Origin: Larkinella terrae
GTDB lineage: Bacteria > Bacteroidota > Bacteroidia > Cytophagales > Spirosomataceae
DNA length: 64,000 bases
Assembly: GCF_009668025.1 (NCBI RefSeq)
Contig: NZ_WJXZ01000007.1
Coordinates: 167,152 to 231,151, forward strand
Direction of reading: 5' to 3'
The position numbers were made by a program, and so were the translations under genes. Below, piece by piece: positions 1-10,600 of the stretch. How positions within the stretch are numbered: position 1 is the stretch's first letter; each line of letters opens with the position of its first letter. The notes below the pieces were generated by a model. The model worked only from the letters and a program-made list of their open reading frames with translations. It was not told the origin of the DNA and did no database searches.

Positions 1-10
1 TTACAGTTGT

Positions 11-55
11 CGCCGGGCCGAGGTTTCGGTAGCCTACCTAAACGTCGGCCCGGCG
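11..55 (-). terminator. GC-rich hairpin after the RND transporter gene
   Basis: Positions 11-26 and 40-55 form 16-nt inverted arms with a single mismatch, and the 13-nt loop is itself nearly palindromic (GGTAG/CTACC). It begins 10 nt past the stop codon of the minus-strand transporter gene, so it is a likely transcription terminator, although no clear U-tract follows on the minus strand. Nothing can be said about positions 1-10 except that a possible reversed stop codon (tta) lies at 1-3. Confidence 0.6.
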
Positions 56-65
56 AAAACCGCCC

Positions 66-2432
66 TCACGCTGCCCGCTCCTGATCCAAAAGCTCCTTGC
101 GGCTTTTGCGTTTGTCGAGGGAGAGCAGGAAAGCCGGGAGTAGAATCAGGTTGGCGGCCATCCCCATCAGCAGCGTAATCGACACCAGAACGCCCAGGGC
201 AACGGTTCCCTGGAAGGTCGAGAAGGCGAAAATGGCAAAACCGGCAAACAGGATAAAAGCCGTGTAAATCATGCTGATACCCGCCTGGTGAATGGTGTTG
301 GTAATGGCTTTGGAAATACTCAGCCCGCGCCGGAGTTCTTCGCGATACCGGGCCACGAAATAAATGGTTCCGTCGGAGGCAATTCCGAAGGCCACGCTGA
401 AAATCAGGATGGTGGACGGTTTTAACCGAATACCGGCGTAGCCCATGATGCCCGCCGTGATGATCAGCGGAACAATCCGGGGCAGCGAACAGATGATGAT
501 CGTCCGGACGTCGCGGAGCAGCAGCGCCAGCAAAGCCGTGATCAGAATCACCGCCAGATAGACACTTTCCTTCAGGTTGTCGACCAGGTATTCATTGCCT
601 TTCGTGAAAATCGTGCTGCTTCCCGTAATCCGGACGTCATACATATCGCCGTTGGAAACCCGTTTGCCGGTTTCACGGTCGATATTGAAAATGGAATCGA
701 CTTTGGGTTGCAGTGTGGTCAGCAGTTGCCGGATGCGAACGGTTCCGACGTCGGCCATCTGAAAACTGACGCGGGTGTAGCGCCGGGTGCTGTCCAGAAA
801 GCCCTTGAAAACGTTGGACTGGCCTTTCATCTGGGGCGCATAGCTGGCTAACTTGGCCATTTCGAGCGCACCGGGTAGGACGTAGTATTTCGGATCGCCC
901 CCGCGATAGCCCTGGTACAGAAATTTGGCGGCTTCTACCACCGAGAGCGGCCGCGTAAATTCGGGGTATTTTTCGAACTCGCGCTGCAAAAGCCGCATCT
1001 TGGTCAGGGTCTGGGGCGTCAGAACGCGTCCCGGCTGGCGGGAATCGATGGAAACTTCGAAGGGCAGAACCCCGCGAAAGCTTTTCTCGAAAAACTTCAG
1101 GTCGGTATAAATCGGATCGTTTTTCGGTAAGTCGTCCACGACGTAACCGACGGCTTTGATCTGCATGGCGCCAACCACGCTGACAACCACCAGAATACCG
1201 ATGATGGCGTAAACGGCCCGGCGCCGGTGGTGAACGGTTTGATTCACCCAGTTCAGAAAGGACACGACCCAGCGGCTATCCATGTGGCCCCGCTGCTTCG
1301 ACGACGGCTCGGGCAGGTACCCAAACACGATGGGAATCAACACCAGACAGAGCGCATACGTAACCACTACTCCCAGCGAAGCCACCAGACCAAACTGAGC
1401 GAGCATCGGGCTGCTGGCGAAGTAAAAGACGAAAAAACCAATAGCGGTGGTAACATTAGCGAAAAAAGTCATTTCGCCGATGCGCTCCGTCGCAATGTTC
1501 AACGCCCGGATTTTGTCGCCGTGGTGACTAAACTCTTCGAAGTATTTGTTAATCAGAAAGATGGTGTTCGGAATCCCGATGACGATAATCAGGGGCGGAA
1601 GCAAACCGGTCAGCAGCGTAATTTTGTAGCCGAACAACACCAGAAAGCCCAGCGACCAGACCACTCCAACACCGACAATGCTGATGGCGGCCAAAACCGC
1701 TACGACGGATCGGAAGAAAAACAGCAGGATCACCGCCGTAACGCCAAACGCCAGCGCCATGAACAAAACCATTTCGTTGCTGACCTTGCCCGTAAATTTC
1801 GTGCGGATGTAGGGCATGCCGGACATGTGAACCGGAATGTTGAATTGGGCTCCGAACGCCCGGACTTTTTTCTCAATATCCAGGACAATGCCAATACGCT
1901 CCTTGGTATTCAGTTTTTTCTGGTCGAACGTAACCGCCATCAGGTGCGAGCGACCGGCGCTGTCGGACACGAAACCCTTGTAAAACGGCAGCGAAGCCAC
2001 CATTGACTGAATGCTGTCGACCTCGGCCTGCGTGGTAGGTGCGCGCGGGGCCAGAGGCAAAACCTGAAACTGTTTGATGCTGTCGTTCCGGACAATACGG
2101 AACAAACTGGCCGCTGAAAGAACAGTTTGTACGCCCGTCGATTTCTTGATTTCCTGATTCAGTGCGTACCAGCCGTTGAAAACCGGTAATCGATACAGGT
2201 CAGCGGTTTCAATGCCGATCACCATAACGCTTCCATCTTCCCCAAACCGTTTTTTAAACGATTCGTAGAGCTCAAAGTCGGGGTCGTTGGAGGGGAGAAT
2301 CCGGGCAATTTCGTAGGAAAGCTGAATGCGGGTGGTCTGATAGGCCATAAAGACCGTTCCTACAAAAATGAAAATAAGCAGGAAAATGCGATTTTTTAAA
2401 ATATAATCCGAAACGCGGTGCCAGAACATCAA
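66..2432 (-). CDS. RND superfamily (MMPL-type) transporter
   Basis: An inner-membrane efflux or lipid-export pump of the RND superfamily, 788 aa. The layout is the classic duplicated one: TM1 at about residues 14-34, a large periplasmic loop to about 215, a cluster of five TM helices to about 375, a second single TM near 410-430, a second periplasmic loop, and a second TM cluster from about 620 to 775. The second half carries the motif FGIASDGTIYFVARY, whose Asp matches the proton-relay GxxxD of MMPL proteins. The equivalent place in the first half reads IGIPNTIFLINKY, with Asn instead. In Bacteroidota such proteins are thought to move hydrophobic or lipid-like compounds; the cargo here is unknown. 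No periplasmic adaptor or outer-membrane channel gene is adjacent in the window. The family call is firm, the substrate is not. Confidence 0.9.
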   Translation of the reverse strand: MMFWHRVSDYILKNRIFLLIFIFVGTVFMAYQTTRIQLSYEIARILPSNDPDFELYESFKKRFGEDGSVMVIGIETADLYRLPVFNGWYALNQEIKKSTGVQTVLSAASLFRIVRNDSIKQFQVLPLAPRAPTTQAEVDSIQSMVASLPFYKGFVSDSAGRSHLMAVTFDQKKLNTKERIGIVLDIEKKVRAFGAQFNIPVHMSGMPYIRTKFTGKVSNEMVLFMALAFGVTAVILLFFFRSVVAVLAAISIVGVGVVWSLGFLVLFGYKITLLTGLLPPLIIVIGIPNTIFLINKYFEEFSHHGDKIRALNIATERIGEMTFFANVTTAIGFFVFYFASSPMLAQFGLVASLGVVVTYALCLVLIPIVFGYLPEPSSKQRGHMDSRWVVSFLNWVNQTVHHRRRAVYAIIGILVVVSVVGAMQIKAVGYVVDDLPKNDPIYTDLKFFEKSFRGVLPFEVSIDSRQPGRVLTPQTLTKMRLLQREFEKYPEFTRPLSVVEAAKFLYQGYRGGDPKYYVLPGALEMAKLASYAPQMKGQSNVFKGFLDSTRRYTRVSFQMADVGTVRIRQLLTTLQPKVDSIFNIDRETGKRVSNGDMYDVRITGSSTIFTKGNEYLVDNLKESVYLAVILITALLALLLRDVRTIIICSLPRIVPLIITAGIMGYAGIRLKPSTILIFSVAFGIASDGTIYFVARYREELRRGLSISKAITNTIHQAGISMIYTAFILFAGFAIFAFSTFQGTVALGVLVSITLLMGMAANLILLPAFLLSLDKRKSRKELLDQERAA

Positions 2433-2815
2433 GACAGAACTGAAGATTAGGACTGCAAGGTACTAAATCAGGATAGTTTTTGAAAATGAACCGCCAAACA
2501 CTTCCCCGGCTTCCTGAGTGGAGCTTGATTAAGTACTATTTTAGAAATTAACTGAGAATCAATCGGATCGACTGGCTTTTGTCCGATATTTTACTTCTGA
2601 TCAATCAAAAACCGGTCGCCGTTTGCCAGCTCATTAAGATAGGCGGAGAGCCGAAAACCGGTCATAGCCTAATTAAATTCAAATTGATTCTAAACAACTG
2701 GGGGGATTGGTGGTTTACCTTTAAGGATACACAGATTTACGGTCGTTCATTCTTTATTTATTGAAATCGGAAGCGCGTTGGACTGGATTCTATACCATTA
2801 TATCTTCAAAAAATT
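2433..2815. other. Intergenic region between divergent genes
   Basis: A 383-nt AT-richer gap between the divergently transcribed RND transporter and the GT4 gene. It must carry promoters in both directions, but I do not see a convincing TAnnTTTG element. A 61-codon frame at 2579-2764 has no recognisable features and I do not call it. Confidence 0.6.
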
Positions 2816-5158
2816 ATGAATTATTCCTCACTACAAGGCCTAACCCCGAACGTACACACGCCAACCAGTGTAGCCTTTATCGGTGATTATCTGCCGCGCA
2901 AATGCGGAATCGCCACGTTCACTTCTGATTTATACAAATCATTTACCACTTTTTATCCGGAATCTTCGGCGATGGTGGTGTCGGTTAATGATGTGCCCGA
3001 AGGCTACGACTATCCGGATGAAGTTCGATACGAATTTTACCAGCACGACCTGAATTCGTACAAAAAAGCTGCCGAGTTCCTGAATTCGATGAATACCGAA
3101 GTGGTCTGTCTGCAGCACGAATACGGTATTTACGGTGGAACAGCGGGCAATTATATTCTGACCCTGCTTCGGAACCTGACGATGCCGGTGGTTACAACGT
3201 TCCACACGGTTTTGCGCAATCCCGATCAGGATCAGTTGATGGTCCTGAAAACCATCGCCGATCTGTCGGCGCGGGTGGTGGTGATGACTGAAAAAGGTCG
3301 GCAATTCCTGAAAGATATTTACGATGTTCCGGAAGATAAAATCGACGTCATTGCCCACGGAATTCCCGATATGCCGTTTGTCGATCCGCATTTTCACAAG
3401 GACCGGTTTGGCATCGAAGGCAAACAGGTACTGCTGACTTTCGGTTTGCTGTCGCCCAATAAAGGCATTGAAAACGTCATTAAAGCGCTGCCGCGCATCG
3501 TCGAAAAATTTCCCAATACGGTTTATATTGTGCTGGGAGCCACGCACCCGAATCTGGTTCGCGACCAGGGCGAGGTGTACCGCGACAGCCTGAAAAAACT
3601 GGCTGCCGACTCCGGCGTCAAAAATAACGTGCTCTTTTTCAATCAGTTTGTCGAGCTTGACAACCTGATGGAATTTCTGGGTGCGGCTGATATTTACATT
3701 ACTCCATACCTGAATGCGGCCCAGATCACATCGGGAACGCTGTCGTATGCGTTCGGCTGCGGAAAAGCCGTTGTTTCGACGCCGTATTGGCACGCTGAAG
3801 AATTGCTGGCCGATGGACGGGGCGTTCTGGTGCCGTTCAACGATTCGGATGCCGTTGCCGACGCCATTCTTAACCTGATGAGCGACGAACCGCTTCGACA
3901 CGGTATGCGCAAAAAAGCTTATATGCTGGGTCGGGGGATGATTTGGGAGCGAGCCATGGAGCGCTACGTCGATTCGTTTGTCCGGGCCCGGCAACAGCCG
4001 ATTGCATTGCCCGGCAGTCCGCTGGCGCTGATGAACGGAAATGGCAATGGAACCTATAAGTTACCACCGATTCGGCTGGATCACCTGTATCGTCTGACGG
4101 ATTCGACCGGTATTATTCAGCACGCCCGCTACCATTTGCCGCATTACGATGAAGGGTATTGCACCGACGACAACGCCCGGGCGCTGATCCTGACCGTGAT
4201 GGTTGAAGAAGCCGGGCAAAGCGATCGGAAACTGGCGAAAACGGCTGACGATTTTGCGGCTTTTCTGAATTACGCCTTTATTCAGGGACGCGGGCAATTC
4301 CGCAATTTCATGAGTTATGACCGCCGGTGGCTCGAGGATGTCGGCTCCGACGACAGTACGGGCCGGGCCATCTGGGCGCTGGGTACCTGCGTGGGCCGCT
4401 CTGCGGATAAGAATCTGATTACCTGGGCCATGCCAATGTTGCACCAGGCCCTGCCTACCTTGGTTGATCTGCCTTCGCCCCGTTCCTGGGCCTTCGGGAT
4501 TCTGGGTGCCTGCGAATACCTGAAGCGGTTTGGCAACGACCGACTGGTCAAAACGATCTTGCAACAACTGGTCGATAAAATGCTCATTCGGTACAACGAC
4601 GCCAAATCCAAAGACTGGCCGTGGTTCGAAGGGTATCTAACCTACGATAATGCCAAGTTATCGCACGCGCTCATCTGCGCCGGGGAGACCTTAAACGACG
4701 GCAAACTGAGCGACCTGGGCATTCAGACCTTAAACTGGCTGATCGGGTTACAGATGACCGGCAACGGTATTTCCACCACCGGTTATTTTCAGCCGATCGG
4801 TACCAACGGTTTTTACGTCAAAGGTGGTGAAAGGGCGTATTTCGATCAGCAACCTCTTGAAGTTCAAAGTTCTGTGTCGGCCTGTCTGGCGGCCTATCGG
4901 GTGACGAGGGAAGCCGTCTGGCTAAAGCGGGCCACGAAAATATTCAAGTGGTTTACCGGCCACAACGACCTTGGATTATCGGTTTATGATCCCAATACCG
5001 GTGGCTGCCGCGACGGTTTACACGTCGATCGGGTTAACCAGAATCAGGGCGCAGAATCAACGCTGGCTTATCTGATGGCTTTAACCGAACTTCATTTGAC
5101 ACAAAAACAAATTTCTGACGCTGAAGTTACAAATGCGGCACTAACATTGTTAGTCTAA
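2816..5158 (+). CDS. GT4 glycosyltransferase with C-terminal helical (alpha/alpha-barrel-like) domain
   Basis: A cytoplasmic 780-aa two-domain protein. Residues about 15-395 are a GT-B fold GT4 glycosyltransferase: the N-terminal nucleotide-sugar motif PRKCGIATFT (27-36), the HEYGIYGG segment, GLLSPNKGIE, and a donor-binding ITSGTLSYAFGCGKAVVST followed by the HAEE acidic motif. Residues about 405-775 are helical and begin with YRLTDSTGI and GYCTDDNARAL; this half resembles the helical barrel region found in a family of bacterial GT4 proteins and may bind or process the acceptor glycan. The next gene (102 nt downstream, same strand) is a GH130 enzyme, so the pair probably makes and recycles a mannose-containing oligosaccharide. 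That pathway is inferred, not shown. ATG at 2816 is the natural start; there is no signal peptide. Confidence 0.85.
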   Translation: MNYSSLQGLTPNVHTPTSVAFIGDYLPRKCGIATFTSDLYKSFTTFYPESSAMVVSVNDVPEGYDYPDEVRYEFYQHDLNSYKKAAEFLNSMNTEVVCLQHEYGIYGGTAGNYILTLLRNLTMPVVTTFHTVLRNPDQDQLMVLKTIADLSARVVVMTEKGRQFLKDIYDVPEDKIDVIAHGIPDMPFVDPHFHKDRFGIEGKQVLLTFGLLSPNKGIENVIKALPRIVEKFPNTVYIVLGATHPNLVRDQGEVYRDSLKKLAADSGVKNNVLFFNQFVELDNLMEFLGAADIYITPYLNAAQITSGTLSYAFGCGKAVVSTPYWHAEELLADGRGVLVPFNDSDAVADAILNLMSDEPLRHGMRKKAYMLGRGMIWERAMERYVDSFVRARQQPIALPGSPLALMNGNGNGTYKLPPIRLDHLYRLTDSTGIIQHARYHLPHYDEGYCTDDNARALILTVMVEEAGQSDRKLAKTADDFAAFLNYAFIQGRGQFRNFMSYDRRWLEDVGSDDSTGRAIWALGTCVGRSADKNLITWAMPMLHQALPTLVDLPSPRSWAFGILGACEYLKRFGNDRLVKTILQQLVDKMLIRYNDAKSKDWPWFEGYLTYDNAKLSHALICAGETLNDGKLSDLGIQTLNWLIGLQMTGNGISTTGYFQPIGTNGFYVKGGERAYFDQQPLEVQSSVSACLAAYRVTREAVWLKRATKIFKWFTGHNDLGLSVYDPNTGGCRDGLHVDRVNQNQGAESTLAYLMALTELHLTQKQISDAEVTNAALTLLV

Positions 5159-5165
5159 ACGTTGA

Positions 5166-5232
5166 AAGCTAACGTAATGAGGGAATGAATTGGACTCTTT
5201 TAGCGCCATTCGTTCCCTCATTACGTTAGCTT
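5166..5232. repeat. Intergenic palindrome H1 (25-nt arms)
   Basis: Arms 5166-5190 and 5208-5232 are complementary over 25 nt with one mismatch around a 17-nt loop, starting 7 nt after the GT4 stop codon. It belongs to the set of long 3'-end palindromes found throughout this window, although the 7-nt periodicity is weak in this copy. It lies inside the apparent GT4-GH130 operon and could modulate read-through or protect the upstream mRNA end. Confidence 0.8.
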
Positions 5233-5260
5233 AATTCTTCGTTATTAACTTGAAGTAACT

Positions 5261-6751
5261 ATGATTAAGGCAACTCGTACCGGAATTGTACTACGACCCG
5301 ACCCCACCCGCGTTCTTTTTCGTCCTTTTGAAAGCAGTAGCTCGACACGCACGCTTAAAATAATTGCCCGGGTCAATGCCATGACCGAGGAAGAAGCGGA
5401 GCGGAAGTTGGGAGAAGTTATTCGCGAATTTGGAAGTCGACATTATAAGCTGGAGCGGTTTTTCCTGAAACGCTTCAATCACATCAAATCGCAGTTACTC
5501 ACCGACGAGCCACTGACACTGGAGCGAAAACTCCTTCTGGGCGCCTATTTTACCATGGAATATTCGCTGGAATCGGCGGCCCTATTCAATCCGTCGATGG
5601 TCTGGCACCCGGACCAGACCAATGTGCCGCCGGGATTTAAACGGTTTATTCTGAGCATGCGGTCGACGGGGGAAGGCCATATTTCGTCGATTACGTTCCG
5701 GATGGGCTACATCGATCAGGACAGCAAGATTATCCTGCGCAAGCCGTCGCGGTATGTTACTTCCCCGGAAATTGTACCCAACCACAGGTTTAACCGAACC
5801 CAGTTTGAGCGGAAACTCTACGAACTTCGGTTGTCGAACCCCATTTCGGAAATGATGATGAGCGGTTTGGGCGAGGAATTTGCGCTGGAAGAAATGGAAG
5901 ACCGGCTGAAGCGTGTCCTCAATCAATACCGTCACCACGCTGAATACGAGGCCATTGCGAGTAGTTTACGGACGCTCGCGCGCTCTAATTATGAGCTTGA
6001 TTTTGAGGAAGATCAGAGCTTGGATGAACGCTGTATTTTTCCAACATCACCCAACGAGACCAACGGGATAGAAGACGCCCGGTTCGTGCGGTTTGTCGAG
6101 GACGACGGCGAAGTCACGTATTACGCGACGTATACGGCCTACAATGGTCAGGTGACTTTTCCGCAACTGCTTCAGACCAAGGATTTTACCCACTTCAGTA
6201 TTAGCACGTTAAATGGTGCCGAAGTACAGAATAAAGGAATGGCGTTGTTTCCCCGAAAAATCAACGGGCGGTACGTGATGCTTTCGCGCCAGGATGGCGA
6301 AAACATTTATATTATGTATTCGGATGATCTGTATTTCTGGCAAACGAAGGAAATTCTGCTGAAACCGACCTATCATTGGGAGTTTGTACAACTCGGCAAT
6401 TGCGGTTCGCCGATTGAAACGGAAGCCGGTTGGCTGGTGTTGAGCCACGGCGTTGGCCCGATGCGGAAATACGCGATTGGCGCGTTTTTACTCGATCTGG
6501 AAGATCCCGGAAAAGTAATCGGCCGCTCGAAAGAGCCGTTGCTGAGTCCCGACGAAAATGAGCGGGAAGGATACGTCCCGAATGTGGTGTACAGTTGTGG
6601 GGGGCTTATCAATGGGAATGAACTGATTATTCCCTATGCCATGTCGGACTACGCCAGCAGCTTTGCCACCATCAATGTACAGGAACTCTTGGACGAACTG
6701 ACGGGTAACCAGAAAGAAGTTACCGTCGATGCCGAAGAGCAGAGTCTTTGA
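5261..6751 (+). CDS. Glycoside hydrolase family 130 protein (beta-mannoside phosphorylase type)
   Basis: A cytoplasmic 496-aa GH130 protein (family PF04041). Characterised members phosphorolyse or hydrolyse beta-mannosides such as mannosyl-glucose, beta-1,4- or beta-1,2-mannooligosaccharides. The core five-bladed propeller runs roughly from residue 120 to 480; the GH130 catalytic acid motif is seen as ED-A-R with Asp272. The N-terminal 110 residues, rich in charged helices, are an extension typical of the longer GH130 forms that sit next to GT4 genes. It has no signal peptide, so its substrate must be intracellular, in keeping with a product of the upstream GT4. The linkage specificity cannot be read from sequence by eye. 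The gene is 102 nt downstream of the glycosyltransferase, with palindrome H1 between them. Confidence 0.85.
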   Translation: MIKATRTGIVLRPDPTRVLFRPFESSSSTRTLKIIARVNAMTEEEAERKLGEVIREFGSRHYKLERFFLKRFNHIKSQLLTDEPLTLERKLLLGAYFTMEYSLESAALFNPSMVWHPDQTNVPPGFKRFILSMRSTGEGHISSITFRMGYIDQDSKIILRKPSRYVTSPEIVPNHRFNRTQFERKLYELRLSNPISEMMMSGLGEEFALEEMEDRLKRVLNQYRHHAEYEAIASSLRTLARSNYELDFEEDQSLDERCIFPTSPNETNGIEDARFVRFVEDDGEVTYYATYTAYNGQVTFPQLLQTKDFTHFSISTLNGAEVQNKGMALFPRKINGRYVMLSRQDGENIYIMYSDDLYFWQTKEILLKPTYHWEFVQLGNCGSPIETEAGWLVLSHGVGPMRKYAIGAFLLDLEDPGKVIGRSKEPLLSPDENEREGYVPNVVYSCGGLINGNELIIPYAMSDYASSFATINVQELLDELTGNQKEVTVDAEEQSL

Positions 6752-6831
6752 ACGGAAACGCACACGGTTTTTCAGCCAATCGTGTTGCGCTAATGGCCAT
6801 TTACGTTTCGTACGGCCTTAAAACCACATTC

Positions 6832-6880
6832 AAAAACCGTCATAATCAATTCTTTTAAGGTTTTGGTTGTGACGGTTTTT
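6832..6880 (+). terminator. Terminator after the GH130 gene
   Basis: AAAAACCGTCA at 6832-6842 is complementary to TGACGGTTTTT at 6870-6880, ending in a T-run, about 80 nt past the GH130 stop codon. The 27-nt loop is long for an intrinsic terminator, so efficiency is uncertain. The stem contains the AAAACCG heptamer discussed in the findings. Confidence 0.5.
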
Positions 6881-7649
6881 TATGCCCGAACCAGCATCGT
6901 TTTGGACACCGCCAGGTGTTAAAAGTAATTCCTTGCCTCTTATCTGCCTAACGCAACCCGGCTTGAAATTGAACGAACCCGTTTGAGCCGTAAACGGCAT
7001 TTTCTCTTCCTGAATCAAACGCCAAAAACCTGCGACAAACATCTTTTCGCCTATATAATTAATAGGTACAAGCGTATGCGGGAAAATCCCAGGATGCAAA
7101 GCGTTCAAGATGAGCTTAAATGGTACTTTGACTAACAATTTCACTGGGTTTTCGCGGCAGGGTTTTCGTAATTGACCCTTCCGTTCCTGGTCGAATAGTG
7201 GGTATAAGAGTAAAATATACACTTACTCTTTTGAGGATTTCGGCTCAACAGAACCCGCTATAATGCGATTGAGAAGAAAAAAATGAAAATTTTTTTTTGA
7301 ATAATTTTCATTAAATGATGTGCACATACAACTCTATTTTAACAATAAATGACTATAAATTGATCGAAGCTCTGAGTCAAGTAATAGAAATTTAATTTAG
7401 TAATGTTTTGATAAACAGTTAGTTATTACAGAAATGTGGCAAAAAGGCGTTAAAATCGCATTAAAACAAGATTAAAGCCCTCGTGCGGTAATAAAGGAAA
7501 TTGATTGATAAGTTCAAATAAAAAAAACATTATTAATATTTTTTACTAATTGTGGCCACTATTTAGAGATTTCAACCTAACATTTTATTAGTTTTACAGA
7601 AAATAATGATGTTTCCCCTCCAACTAAATCTACCACTCTAAATTAAACT

Positions 7650-7663
7650 GCCGTTAAAACGGC
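7650..7663. promoter_or_regulatory. 14-bp perfect palindrome just upstream of susC start
   Basis: GCCGTT-AA-AACGGC lies 11 nt before the susC ATG. As RNA it could form a small hairpin next to the start codon; as DNA it could be an operator half-site pair. Function unknown. Confidence 0.4.
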
Positions 7664-7674
7664 CCAGAAAATCT

Positions 7675-10600
7675 ATGGTAAAACTCTTACTACCGCAAGC
7701 CCGGCTTGTCAGGATGATGAGATTGTCTGTCCCTCAAATCCTGCTGGCTTCTGTCTGCATGAGTACTACCTTCGCTGCGAAGGACCCCAATTCGGGAACC
7801 TCTTCAAAATCTGCCTTAGCCACCGTCACGGTGGATCGTACCCTGACCGGGAAAGTGACCGATGAGTCGAACTCGGCTTTGCCAGGGGTTAGTATCGTAT
7901 TGAAAGGTACCCAACGCGGTACTGTATCGGATGCCAATGGCCAGTATAAAATTGACGTACCGGAATCAGGTGCTACCCTGGTTTTTTCATTCGTGGGATA
8001 CCTGTCTCAGGAAATTAGTGTTGGTTCAAGAAATTCGATTGACGTTAGCCTGAAGGCCGACAATAAAGTGCTGGAAGAAATCGTCGTCATCGGTTACGGT
8101 ACGGCCAAGAAAAGTGACTTGACTGGTGCGGTCGGAACGGTGAAAGAAGCCGAACTGAAAGAACGCCCCGCTCCGTCGCTGCAGCAGGCGCTGTCGGGCC
8201 GGATGCCGGGTGTGCAGGTCAACACCAACTCGGGTCGCCCGGGTGGTCGGACCACCATCCGCGTGCGCGGTTTCAGCTCCATCAACTCGTCCAACAACCC
8301 CCTGTACGTAGTGGATGGCGTGATGCTTCCCCAGGGCAACGGAGCCCAGTTCAGCTCGGCCATTGACTACATCAACCCCAACGACATCGTGTCGGTGGAA
8401 GTCTTGAAGGATGCCTCCTCAACCGCCATTTATGGGGCGCGGGGTGCCAACGGGGTTATTCTGGTAACAACCCGGAAAGGAAAATCGGGTGAAGGTCAGG
8501 TGACGTATAACGTGGATTTCAGCGTGAACACCATCGGGCCCAACCGCCCGCACGTATTGAACACGGCTCAATACATGGCGACGGAAGACCTGGCGTGGGC
8601 CAACATGGCCAAGTATGACCCCGTCGGCTGGGCGGCTGGCAAATGGGCGTATCTGAACCCCAAACTCCGCCGGATTGATCCACGGGTGTGGAACTCCGAT
8701 GGCAGTCCGAAATACGATACGAACTGGCTGGAAGAAGCCACCCAGAACAAGCTGTCGCAAAACCACCAGCTGGGTTTCAGCGGGGGTAACGATCGTACCC
8801 AGTATTCTGTATCGTTGGGATATCGGGATGACCAGGGCTTGATCAAGACGTCGTACATGAAACGGTATTCAGGCCGGTTTACGATCGATGATCAGGTGAA
8901 GAAGTGGTTGAAAATCGGAGGTACGCTGAGCTACAACAACCAGTCGGAAAACATTGTGGATCAGGGCGATGCGGTCGCTCGCCAGATTGTGGAAGACTTC
9001 CCTTTCCTGCCCGTGAAATACGAAGATGGGACCTACGCCAATAACCGGGATTTCCCATATGCGGAAGGAACGATGAGCTCGGTGCACCGTTTGATGGATA
9101 CCAAATACATCCTCAATACGCAAACCACGTTGGGTAGCCTGTACTCGAACATCACCTTTGCTAAAGGACTGGAAATGCGGACGATTCTGGGAGCAAACAT
9201 TCAAACGCAAGAGTTCAACAACTCTGTAACCCGGACGCTGAACATTGGAGGGAACGGTAACGCATCGACCAATAACCGGAAAGAATCGTTCTGGTCGTTG
9301 GAAAACTATTTGACCTACAACAAGCAGATCAACGAGAAGCACAGCATCAACGCCCTGTTGGGGATTTCCTGGCAGGAAACCAATGTGTTCAACATTGGAG
9401 CCAGCGTGAGCGGTTTTGCGACGGACTACTTCGGTTTCAACAACTTAGGTGCCGGTGCCACCAACCCCAGCGTGAGCTCGGGTGCCTCGCGGTTTGCGTT
9501 TAACTCGTACTTCGGTCGAATCAACTACAGCCTGATGGACAAATACCTGTTGACGGTAACGGGTCGGGCGGATGGTTCGTCAAAATTTGGAGAAAACCAC
9601 AAGTTCGCTTTCTTCCCCTCAGCGGCTCTGGCCTGGCGGGCATCGGAAGAGGAGTTCCTGAAAGGCAACTCACTGATCTCCAATCTGAAAGTACGGACCA
9701 GCTTCGGTCTGACGGGTAACTCGGAAATCCCGGCTTACACCTCGCTGTCGCTGCTGAGCTCGAATTACGCAACGGTGTACGGCGATACGAAAGTATCGGG
9801 AACGGGGATCAGCCGTCTGGCTAACCCGGATTTGCGCTGGGAAAAAACCGCCCAAACGGATGTTGGCGTTGAGTTGGGCTTGCTGAAAGGCCGCATCAAC
9901 CTGGAAATGGACTACTACTATCGTTTGACGACGGACATGCTGTTGGATGCACCCGTACCACGCACGAGTGGTTACGCCACCATCCGTCGGAACGTGGGTT
10001 CAATGCAGAACAAAGGTTTCGAAATTGGTTTGAACACGGTGAACATCGACGCGGGCGGTTTTCAGTGGAACACGACTTTCAACATCTCGTTCAACCGCAA
10101 CAAAGTGTTGACGTTAGCGACGCCTTCGGATATTTTCAACGTGGGTGGTCCGAACTTCACCAACCCAACCAACGTCATTCGCATTGGCGAGCCAGTAGGT
10201 GCTTTCTGGGGTCTGACCCGGGTGGGTGTCTGGAGCGAAGCGGAACGCGAAGAAGCCGCCAAGTTCACCAGCTACCGGAACGGGTTGACGATTCTGCCGG
10301 GTGACATCAAGTACCTGGACGTGAACGGAGACAAAGCCATCACGGACGCCGACCGGAGCATTATCGGAAACGGTAGCCCGAAAGGCTGGGGTGCTTTCAC
10401 CAACAGCTTCCGCTACAAGAACTTCGATTTGACGTTTGAGACGCAGTTCTCGTACGGCAACGATGTGATGTTGATGAACCTGCACCCGAGCGAAGACCGT
10501 CAGGCGCTGGCCAACAGCTACACCTCGGTGTTGAATGCCTGGACGCCGACGAATCAGAACACGATGATCGCTGAGATTCGGGACACGCGGGCGGGTTACG

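Larger units (their letters stand above)
6752..7674. other. Long intergenic region with AT-rich susC leader
   Basis: No convincing gene in 923 nt. The first part (to about 7240) has near-average composition and contains the terminator at 6832-6880; a 130-codon minus-strand frame at 6830-7222 is not called because it runs through that terminator and has no recognisable features. From about 7240 to 7674 the sequence is extremely AT-rich with many A and T runs, as expected of a regulated susC leader/promoter region. I do not see an ECF-sigma/anti-sigma gene pair here. Confidence 0.6.

Noticed and set aside
1227-2006. 259-codon plus-strand frame opposite the RND gene
   Set aside because: Composition (Gln/His/Asn-rich) is that of an antisense shadow of a membrane-protein gene.
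2579-2764. 61-codon plus-strand frame in the spacer before the GT4 gene
   Set aside because: No family resemblance and no start context; it is within a divergent promoter region.
6830-7222. 130-codon minus-strand open frame
   Set aside because: It runs through the GH130 terminator hairpin, has no recognisable motif, and has no promoter or neighbour supporting it.
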